Below, piece by piece: positions 58,242-64,000 of a stretch of 64,000 bases of DNA (positions are counted from its first letter, which is position 1; each line of letters begins with the position of its first letter). The stretch is from NCBI RefSeq assembly GCF_024746795.1, contig NZ_CP080524.1, forward strand, positions 4,008,001 to 4,072,000, read 5' to 3'. The notes beneath the pieces were generated by a model. It was not told where the DNA came from and searched no databases. It was given only the letters and a program-made list of their open reading frames with translations. The stretch is from Mesorhizobium sp. AR10. GTDB taxonomy: Bacteria; Pseudomonadota; Alphaproteobacteria; Rhizobiales; Rhizobiaceae. Position numbers and translations under genes: made by a program.

Positions 58242-59687
58242 GTGGCTGAATCCTACGACGTCATCATTGTCGGCTCCGGTCCCGGCGGCTATGTCACGGC
58301 GGTGCGTTCCGCCCAGCTCGGCTTCAAGACGGCGATCGTCGAACGCGAACATCTCGGCGGCATCTGTCTCAACTGGGGCTGCATCCCGACCAAGGCGCTG
58401 CTGCGCTCGGCCGAGATCATGCACTATTCGGATCATCTGAAGGACTATGGGCTGAAGATCGACGGCAAGGTCAGTGTCGACACCGCCGCCGTGGTCGACC
58501 GTTCGCGAAAAGTCTCGTTGCGGCTGAACGGCGGCGTCGCCTTCCTGATGAAGAAGAACAAGGTCGACGTGATCTGGGGCGAAGCCAAGCTCTCCAAGCC
58601 AGGAGAGATCGTCGTCTCCAAGACGGCCAAGAAGCCGATGGAGCCGCAGCCGCCGGTGCCGAAAGGCGTCAAGGGCGAGGGCACCTACAGCGCCAAGCAC
58701 ATTATTCTCGCCACTGGCGCCAGGCCGCGGGCGCTGCCCGGTATCGAGCCGGATGGCAAACTGATCTGGACCTATTTCGAGGCGATGGTGCCAAAGGAGA
58801 TGCCGAAATCGCTGCTGGTGATGGGCTCTGGCGCCATCGGCATCGAATTCGCTTCGTTCTACCGCACCATGGGTGCGGAGGTGACGGTGGTCGAACTGCT
58901 GCCGGCGGTGATGCCGGTCGAGGACGCCGAGGTCTCGAAGTTCGCGCAAAAGCAGTTCGAGAAGCAAGGCATGAAGATCGTTCTCGAAGCCAAGGTGACC
59001 AAGGTCGAGAAGGGCGCCAACTCGGTGACCGCGCATATCGAGATGAAGGACGGCAAGGTTGAGAAGATCACCGCCGACCGGATGATCTCGGCGGTCGGCG
59101 TGCAGGGCAATATCGAGAACCTCGGGCTGGAAACGCTCGGCGTCAAGACCGAGCGTGGCTGCGTCGTCGTCGATGGTTACGGCAAGACCAATGTGCCGGG
59201 CATCTATGCGATCGGCGATGTTGCCGGACCCCCGATGCTCGCCCACAAGGCCGAGCATGAGGGTGTGGTGTGCGTCGAAAAGATCGCCAATTTGCCGGGC
59301 GTTCACGCCACCGACAAGCTGAAGATCCCGGGCTGCACCTACTGCAACCCGCAGGTCGCCTCGGTCGGGTTGACCGAAGCCAAGGCGAAGGCCGATGGCA
59401 AGGACATCCGTGTCGGCCGCTTTCAGTTCGGCGCCAACGGCAAGGCGATCGCGTTGGGCGAGGACCAGGGTTTTATCAAAACCATCTTCGACAAGAAGAC
59501 CGGGCAGCTGCTTGGCGCGCATATGGTCGGCGCCGAAGTGACCGAGCTGATCCAGGGGTTTGTGGTGGCGATGAACCTGGAAACGACAGAAGAAGAGCTG
59601 ATGCACACGATCTTCCCGCACCCGACCCTGTCCGAGATGATGAAGGAAAGCGTGCTCGACGCCTATGGCCGCGCGCTGAACGCATGA
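58242..59687 (+). CDS. lpdA: Dihydrolipoamide dehydrogenase (E3)
   Basis: FAD flavoprotein that reoxidises dihydrolipoyl groups using NAD. The GTG at 58242 follows AGGGAGAAAACCC and gives 481 residues. FAD motif VIIVGSGPGGYVTAVRSAQL (about 6-25); redox disulphide GGICLNWGCIPTKALLRSAE (about 40-50). NAD motif LLVMGSGAIGIEFASFYRTM (about 190); dimer-interface His-Glu in HTIFPHPTLSEMMKES near the C-terminus. Its place at the end of the pdh cluster shows it serves pyruvate dehydrogenase; a second lpd for 2-oxoglutarate dehydrogenase would be elsewhere. Confidence 0.98.
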   Translation: MAESYDVIIVGSGPGGYVTAVRSAQLGFKTAIVEREHLGGICLNWGCIPTKALLRSAEIMHYSDHLKDYGLKIDGKVSVDTAAVVDRSRKVSLRLNGGVAFLMKKNKVDVIWGEAKLSKPGEIVVSKTAKKPMEPQPPVPKGVKGEGTYSAKHIILATGARPRALPGIEPDGKLIWTYFEAMVPKEMPKSLLVMGSGAIGIEFASFYRTMGAEVTVVELLPAVMPVEDAEVSKFAQKQFEKQGMKIVLEAKVTKVEKGANSVTAHIEMKDGKVEKITADRMISAVGVQGNIENLGLETLGVKTERGCVVVDGYGKTNVPGIYAIGDVAGPPMLAHKAEHEGVVCVEKIANLPGVHATDKLKIPGCTYCNPQVASVGLTEAKAKADGKDIRVGRFQFGANGKAIALGEDQGFIKTIFDKKTGQLLGAHMVGAEVTELIQGFVVAMNLETTEEELMHTIFPHPTLSEMMKESVLDAYGRALNA

Positions 59688-59789
59688 TAAATTGGCCGCC
59701 TGAGACTCACACGCAGGAGCCTAGGGAACTCAACGGCAAGGTAATTCGTTTCCGAATGCATTTTCACCCGTCACCAGAGGAGTGGGCAT

Positions 59790-60047
59790 ATGGACGTGAA
59801 TGGCGTGGGCTGGATCGCAGCCATCATCATCGGAGGGCTGGCAGGCTGGTTCGCCGAGATGTTCATGAAGAGCAACACCGGCATCTTGATGAACATCGTT
59901 CTCGGCATTGTCGGTGCGATCGTGCTGAATGCCATCCTGCAGGCACTCAACATCGGTGTCTTCGGCGTCGGCTGGATCGCCTATCTGATCACCGGCTTTA
60001 TCGGTGCCTGCCTGCTGATCGCGGTCGCACGCATGGTGCGCCGTTAA
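59790..60047 (+). CDS. GlsB/YeaQ/YmgE family membrane protein
   Basis: An 85-residue protein with three hydrophobic helices: VGWIAAIIIGGLAGWFAEMF, LMNIVLGIVGAIVLNAILQA and VGWIAYLITGFIGACLLIAV. The Gly-rich pattern (GGLAGWFAE, GxVGAxxG) is the transglycosylase-associated family, small stress-linked membrane proteins of unclear function. An AGAGGAGTGGGCAT site precedes the ATG. It sits between lpdA and lipA; a terminator follows, so lipA probably has its own promoter. Confidence 0.9.
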   Translation: MDVNGVGWIAAIIIGGLAGWFAEMFMKSNTGILMNIVLGIVGAIVLNAILQALNIGVFGVGWIAYLITGFIGACLLIAVARMVRR

Positions 60048-60070
60048 TCCGTATCAACTCCTGCTATGCG

Positions 60071-60108
60071 AAAAAGGCTGTTGCGGCATGCGCTGCAACG
60101 GCCTTTTT
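60071..60108 (+). terminator. Intrinsic terminator before lipA
   Basis: AAAAAGGC-T-GTTGC pairs with GCAAC-G-GCCTTTTT with one mismatch, followed by CTTTG. It ends transcription after the YeaQ-like gene, 75 bases before lipA. Confidence 0.85.
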
Positions 60109-60184
60109 CTTTGCAGCGAAAAGTCCTAGATGACTTGTGAAAAGCGAATGCCGGAAAGGCGATCGCGAATGAACCGGGTTTAAG

Positions 60185-61150
60185 ATGGTCACCGTCCTCG
60201 ACACGATCGCCAACGCGCCGCGCCTGCGGCACCCTGAAAAGGCGCACAAGCCCGATCAGGAGGTGCTGCGCAAGCCTGACTGGATCCGCGTCAAGGCGCC
60301 GATGTCGAAGGGCTACGCCGAAACGCGCGAGATCGTGAAGTCGCACAAGCTGGTGACGGTGTGCGAGGAGGCCGGTTGCCCGAATATCGGCGAGTGCTGG
60401 GAGAAGAAGCACGCCACGTTCATGATCATGGGCGAGATCTGCACGCGCGCCTGCGCCTTCTGCAACGTCGCCACCGGCATCCCGACGGCGCTTGATGCCG
60501 ACGAGCCGGCGCGTGTCGCGCACGCTGTCAGGCAGATGGGCCTGACCCATGTCGTCATCACCTCCGTCGACCGCGACGATCTTGCCGATGGCGGCGCGCA
60601 GCATTTCGCTGAGGTTATCCGTGCGATCCGGGCGGCAACGCCTTTGACCACCATCGAAATCCTGACGCCCGACTTCCTGCGCAAGGAAGGCGCGTTGGAG
60701 ATCGTGGTGGCGGCCAAGCCGGACGTCTTCAACCACAATCTGGAGACTGTGCCATCGAACTACCTGACGGTTCGGCCGGGCGCGCGCTATTTCCACTCGA
60801 TCCGGCTGCTGCAGCGGGTGAAGGAGCTCGATCCGTCGATCTTCACCAAATCCGGCATCATGGTCGGGCTTGGCGAAGAGCGGAACGAGATCCTGCAGTT
60901 GATGGACGATCTGCGCTCGGCCAATGTCGACTTCATGACCATCGGCCAGTATCTGCAGCCGTCGAAGAAGCATCATCCGGTGATCCGCTTCATCACGCCG
61001 GAGGAGTTCAAATCCTTCGAGACGATCGGCCGGACCAAGGGTTTTTTGCTGGTGGCGTCGAGCCCGCTGACGCGCTCGTCGCATCACGCCGGCGACGATT
61101 TCGCCAGGTTGCGTGCGGCGCGTGAAGCTCTGCTCAAGAAATCATCCTAA
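60185..61150 (+). CDS. lipA: Lipoyl synthase
   Basis: Radical SAM enzyme inserting two sulphurs into protein-bound octanoyl groups, making the lipoyl cofactors of the PdhB and PdhC domains encoded upstream. The 321 residues contain the auxiliary cluster cysteines [13 protein letters not shown] (C-x4-C-x5-C), the radical SAM motif CTRACAFC (CxxxCxxC), MGEICTR, and the C-terminal RSSYHA-like stretch here as [14 protein letters not shown]. The Ser that ligates the auxiliary cluster is in [11 protein letters not shown]. Genomic coupling of lipA with pdh genes is common in alphaproteobacteria. Confidence 0.97.
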   Translation: MVTVLDTIANAPRLRHPEKAHKPDQEVLRKPDWIRVKAPMSKGYAETREIVKSHKLVTVCEEAGCPNIGECWEKKHATFMIMGEICTRACAFCNVATGIPTALDADEPARVAHAVRQMGLTHVVITSVDRDDLADGGAQHFAEVIRAIRAATPLTTIEILTPDFLRKEGALEIVVAAKPDVFNHNLETVPSNYLTVRPGARYFHSIRLLQRVKELDPSIFTKSGIMVGLGEERNEILQLMDDLRSANVDFMTIGQYLQPSKKHHPVIRFITPEEFKSFETIGRTKGFLLVASSPLTRSSHHAGDDFARLRAAREALLKKSS

Positions 61151-61162
61151 CGCCCTGTTTTC

Positions 61163-61621
61163 ATGCCGAAATTTGAAGCCAATCGCCGGGTTTCCCACAC
61201 GCCGGAGCAGATGTTCGCGCTGGTCGCGGATGTCGAGACCTATCCGCAATTCCTGCCGCTTTGCGAGGCGCTGACGGTTCGCTCGCGCAAGGAGCGTGAT
61301 GGACGCACCATGCTCGTCGCCGATATGAGCGTCGGCTACAAGGCGATCCGTGAGACCTTTACCACGCAGGTGCTTTTGAAGCCTGACGAGAACGCCATCG
61401 ACGTCAAATACATCGACGGCCCGTTCAAATATCTGAGCAATGTCTGGCGCTTCGAGCCGGCCGATGGCGGCTGTACCGTCCGCTTCTTCATCGACTACGA
61501 GTTCAAGAGCCGCATCCTGGGCGCGGTGATGGGAACCATGTTCGACCGCGCCTTCCGCATGTTTGCCGAGGCTTTCGAGAAACGCGCCGACATCATCTAC
61601 GGAACGACACCGGTCTCGTGA
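61163..61621 (+). CDS. Coq10/RatA-family START-domain protein
   Basis: A 152-residue SRPBCC/START-fold protein. Bacterial members are named RatA from an E. coli report on ribosome subunits; mitochondrial members (Coq10) bind coenzyme Q. Here VSHTPEQMFALVADVETYPQ opens the fold, then FLPLCEALTVRSR, DGPFKYLSNVWRFEP and VRFFIDYEFKSRILG, with the C-terminal helix MFDRAFRMFAEAFEKRADI. A role in ubiquinone handling is more likely for this group than toxin activity. It lies 12 bases after lipA on the same strand and overlaps the convergent cinA-like gene by 25 bases. Confidence 0.92.
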   Translation: MPKFEANRRVSHTPEQMFALVADVETYPQFLPLCEALTVRSRKERDGRTMLVADMSVGYKAIRETFTTQVLLKPDENAIDVKYIDGPFKYLSNVWRFEPADGGCTVRFFIDYEFKSRILGAVMGTMFDRAFRMFAEAFEKRADIIYGTTPVS

Positions 61622-62106
61622 GGGTCGCCGAGTGCGCGCAGACCGAGTTGCAGCGCATGCCTCACCGTTTCGTGGCGGATGAATTCGCGACCCTTGTGAC
61701 CAAACAGCTGGCGCTCGGCGACAACCGGCTGGCCGGCCAGGGCAAGGCCGAACCAGACAAGACCGACCGGCTTGTCGGCCGACCCGCCGCCTGGACCGGC
61801 AATGCCGGTAACGGCTAGAGAGAGGCTCGCGCGCGAGTGTGCCAGCGCGCCGGCCGCCATCTCCAGCACCGTTTCGCGCGAGACGGCACCATGCGCGTCG
61901 AGTGTGGCGGCGGATACGCCGAGCATCTCCATCTTGGCCTCGTTGGAATAGGTGATGAAACCGCGATCGACGACGGCGGATGAGCCGGCGATGTCGGTGA
62001 GCGCGGCGATGATCATACCACCGGTACAGCTTTCGGCCGTTGCCAGCATGATACCGCGTTGCTGGCATGCCAGGAGCATGGCGTTTGCGAGCTCGGCGTT
62101 GCTCAT
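61597..62106 (-). CDS. CinA-like nicotinamide-nucleotide amidohydrolase
   Basis: PncC-type enzyme that converts NMN to nicotinic acid mononucleotide in NAD recycling. The ATG at 62106 gives 169 residues, only the C-terminal domain of full CinA. Motifs are [40 protein letters not shown] and [20 protein letters not shown]. The start overlaps the ispDF stop by four bases (TGA/ATG), so translation is coupled. The gene converges with the RatA-like gene and their 3' ends overlap by 25 bases. Confidence 0.92.
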   Translation of the reverse strand: MSNAELANAMLLACQQRGIMLATAESCTGGMIIAALTDIAGSSAVVDRGFITYSNEAKMEMLGVSAATLDAHGAVSRETVLEMAAGALAHSRASLSLAVTGIAGPGGGSADKPVGLVWFGLALAGQPVVAERQLFGHKGREFIRHETVRHALQLGLRALGDPHETGVVP

Positions 62107-63329
62107 GCGGGGACTTCGCCCGGAAACACGACGCTGGCGGTGGCGATCGCTGCTATGCCTTCCTCGCGACCGACAAAGCCGAGTTTCTCGTTGGTTGTCG
62201 CCTTGATCGAGATGCGGTCGCGGGAAATTCCAAGCATTGCCGAAAGGGTTTCGGTCATCGCCTCGCGATGCGGCCCGACGCGGGGCGCCTCGCAGATCAG
62301 CGTGATATCGGCGTTGGCGATGCGGCCGCCGCGCTCGCGCACCAGCCTGGCCGCGTGCTCGACGAAGATCCGCGAGGCCGCGCCCTTCCATTGCGGATCG
62401 GAGGGCGGGAAATGCGTGCCGATGTCGCCGGCGCCGCAGGTGGCGAGCAATGCGTCGGTCAAGGCATGGAGACCGACATCGGCATCGGAATGGCCGGACA
62501 GTTTCTTGCCGTGCGGAATCGAGACGCCACATAAAGTGACGTGGTCGCCAGGCTCGAAAGCATGGACGTCGTAGCCATTGCCGGTGCGGATGTCGGGAAA
62601 ACGCGGCTGCTCGCCGGAAAGCCGCTGATCCGCCATCGCGATATCCCTTGCCCAGGTCAGTTTGACATTGTCCGGTGATCCCTGAACGATTTTCACCGGA
62701 ATATGCGCCCATTCGGCGATCGCGGCGTCGTCGGTGAAATCCGTCTTGCCCAGATGATGGGCTTTTTCGTGCGCGGCCAGGATCGGCCAGAATGGAAAGC
62801 CCTGCGGCGTCTGGGCGGCATGAAGCCCGTTCCTGGAGACCGTCTCTTCGATCATGCCGGCGGTCGACTCTCGCTTCAGCGTGTCGGCGACGGGCAGAGC
62901 TGGCAGCGCTCCCTGACGCTCGGCTATGGCTTCGATCGTGCGCTCTATCAATCCGGCGTCGACGAACGGGCGCACGGCGTCATGGACGAGAACCCGGCTC
63001 GGCGCATGTTCCCTCAATGCCAGCAGGCCGAGCCTAACCGAGGCCTGCCTCGACGCGCCGCCGATCACGGCGATGACTCGGTCGGCATTCGCGCCTGCCG
63101 CCCGCCGGAAAAGCTCGCGGTCGTCCGCGTGGATGGCGACAACGACTGGGCCGGTTCTCGGATGCGCCAGAAACATGTCCAGCGTGCGCGCAATGACGGC
63201 GCGGCCGCCGATGCTTTGGTACTGTTTCGGTCCATCGGCCTGTCCCGCGCGCGCGCCGCGGCCGGCGGCGACGATGACCACGCCAACCCTGTCGTCCCTC
63301 GAAGCCTGCTTTTCGCTTGCATCTGTCAT
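62103..63329 (-). CDS. ispDF: Bifunctional IspD/IspF isoprenoid enzyme
   Basis: Two steps of the MEP pathway in one chain. IspD makes CDP-methylerythritol (about residues 15-235) and IspF makes the cyclodiphosphate (about 245-408). The 408 residues show [40 protein letters not shown] and [12 protein letters not shown] of IspD. IspF marks are [39 protein letters not shown] and [20 protein letters not shown] with zinc ligands Asp-x-His. The ATG at 63329 is chosen over an in-frame upstream start. Fused ispDF next to cinA and dusB is normal for rhizobia. Confidence 0.97.
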   Translation of the reverse strand: MTDASEKQASRDDRVGVVIVAAGRGARAGQADGPKQYQSIGGRAVIARTLDMFLAHPRTGPVVVAIHADDRELFRRAAGANADRVIAVIGGASRQASVRLGLLALREHAPSRVLVHDAVRPFVDAGLIERTIEAIAERQGALPALPVADTLKRESTAGMIEETVSRNGLHAAQTPQGFPFWPILAAHEKAHHLGKTDFTDDAAIAEWAHIPVKIVQGSPDNVKLTWARDIAMADQRLSGEQPRFPDIRTGNGYDVHAFEPGDHVTLCGVSIPHGKKLSGHSDADVGLHALTDALLATCGAGDIGTHFPPSDPQWKGAASRIFVEHAARLVRERGGRIANADITLICEAPRVGPHREAMTETLSAMLGISRDRISIKATTNEKLGFVGREEGIAAIATASVVFPGEVPA

Positions 63330-63468
63330 GTCGAGACGCTTAGTCGGGGCAATCGTCGAAGGCCAGCATTTTCCCAAATGCGCCTTAATGTGGCGTCATT
63401 CCGCGTTGCACATTGCTGCCATTCTGGCTAGAGAATGTGCAGCAATTGAACATGCTTGGTTTTTGTGC

Positions 63469-64000
63469 ATGCCTGATTTGACCAAATTGGCTTCTCCGCT
63501 GGACGTGGGCGGCGTGAGAATTCGCAATCGCGTCTTTCTCGCGCCGATGTCGGGGATAACCGACGAGCCCTTCCGGCAGCGCGCCTATGCGCATGGCGCT
63601 GGACTGGTCGTGTCCGAGATGGTGGCGAGCGGCGAACTTGCCAAGGGCAGGGCCGGCTGCGACTTGCGCATCCGTCACTCCGGATTGCCGGTCCATATGG
63701 TTCAGCTTGCCGGCCGCGAGGCGGCGCATATGGCCGAGGGCGCAAGAATCGCTGCGGGCGAGGGTGCCGACATCATCGACATCAACATGGGCTGCCCGGC
63801 CAAGAAGGTGACGGGCGGCTATGCCGGCTCGGCGCTGATGCGCGATCTCGATCACGCGCTGTCGCTGATCGAGGCGGTGGTCGGCGCCGTCGCGGTGCCG
63901 GTCACGGTCAAGATGCGACTCGGCTGGGACGAGAGCGCGCTCAACGCGCCGATGCTGGCGCGCCGCGCCGAGCAGGCCGGCGTCAGGATGGTGACGGTGC
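63469..64000 (+). CDS. dusB: tRNA-dihydrouridine synthase, partial (runs past the window end)
   Basis: FMN enzyme reducing uridines in tRNA; in rhizobia called nifR3 because it precedes ntrBC. The ATG at 63469 begins MPDLTKLASPLDVGGVRIRN, then FLAPMSGITDEPFRQRA (FMN contact), MVQLAGREAAHMAEGARIAA, and the catalytic Cys in NMGCPAKKVTGGYAGSALMR. The frame is open to the last base, with about 177 codons seen of an expected 330. It is divergent from ispDF across a 139-base gap. ntrB and ntrC probably follow beyond the window, linking to the sigma-54 promoters of glnII and glnB. Confidence 0.95.
   Translation, partial: MPDLTKLASPLDVGGVRIRNRVFLAPMSGITDEPFRQRAYAHGAGLVVSEMVASGELAKGRAGCDLRIRHSGLPVHMVQLAGREAAHMAEGARIAAGEGADIIDINMGCPAKKVTGGYAGSALMRDLDHALSLIEAVVGAVAVPVTVKMRLGWDESALNAPMLARRAEQAGVRMVTV

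Overview
The window is a GC-rich, densely coded chromosomal segment. Gene content and order point to a rhizobial alphaproteobacterium, most likely Mesorhizobium or a close relative in the Phyllobacteriaceae (inference). Supporting signs are the short adenylate kinase after secY, two glutamine synthetases (glnII and a glnB-glnA pair) with sigma-54 type promoters, a DUF2735 gene beside glnII, a lipoyl domain on the pyruvate dehydrogenase E1 beta subunit, the order pdhABC-lpdA-lipA-ratA-cinA-ispDF-dusB, and short rhizobial-type palindromic repeats. I see no tRNA, rRNA, CRISPR array, phage or insertion sequence. The window is almost entirely core genome.

Layout. 1-6.2 kb: end of the spc operon and the alpha operon (S5, L30, L15, SecY, Adk, S13, S11, RpoA, L17), closed by a strong terminator. 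6.4-10.9 kb: a periplasmic HtrA-type protease, RarA, a DUF930 protein and an Asp/Asn hydroxylase-like membrane protein. 11.1-14.6 kb: a GAF/Fis regulator, an aldehyde dehydrogenase, a DUF779 protein and the fluoride channel CrcB. 14.7-19.5 kb: pseudouridine synthase, EamA transporter, ATP12 chaperone and an MFS transporter with a large insert. 19.6-23.1 kb: nitrogen assimilation block (DUF2735, glnII, glnA, glnB). 23.5-31.4 kb: NAD(P)HX repair enzyme, a large exported protein with one haem-type motif, an M48 protease, a frameshifted pccB and an RhlE-type helicase. 31.6-38.3 kb: hydrolase, SDR, cysK, alaX, sseA, GNAT, OmpA-like protein and DUF1203. 38.5-43.9 kb: a duplicated outer-membrane barrel, ald with a divergent Lrp regulator, 5-FCL and NDH-2. 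44-53.1 kb: a broken cpdB, a CFA-type synthase, small ORFs, Dabb, VOC, kdsA, dodecin, PRC-barrel, a tiny lipoprotein, eno and ftsB. 53.3-64 kb: pdhA-pdhB-pdhC, a membrane protein, an SGNH hydrolase, lpdA, a GlsB/YeaQ protein, lipA, ratA-like, cinA-like, ispDF and the start of dusB.

Genes that work together: ribosome, secretion and transcription (1-6 kb); eno feeding the pyruvate dehydrogenase complex, with LipA making its lipoyl cofactor; and GlnB/GlnA/GlnII under probable NtrC/sigma-54 control. dusB (nifR3) normally precedes ntrBC in this group, so ntrBC probably lies just past the right edge.

Three genes (rpmD, pccB, cpdB) each carry one extra base, and cpdB also has an in-frame TAG. These are either real lesions or assembly errors. 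I found no obviously new multi-gene system. The best leads are the Fis-regulator/palindrome/aldehyde dehydrogenase unit, the exported haem-motif protein, the MFS insert, the doubled barrel, the repeat-built hairpin inside the ribosomal operon, and several unannotated regulatory repeats.
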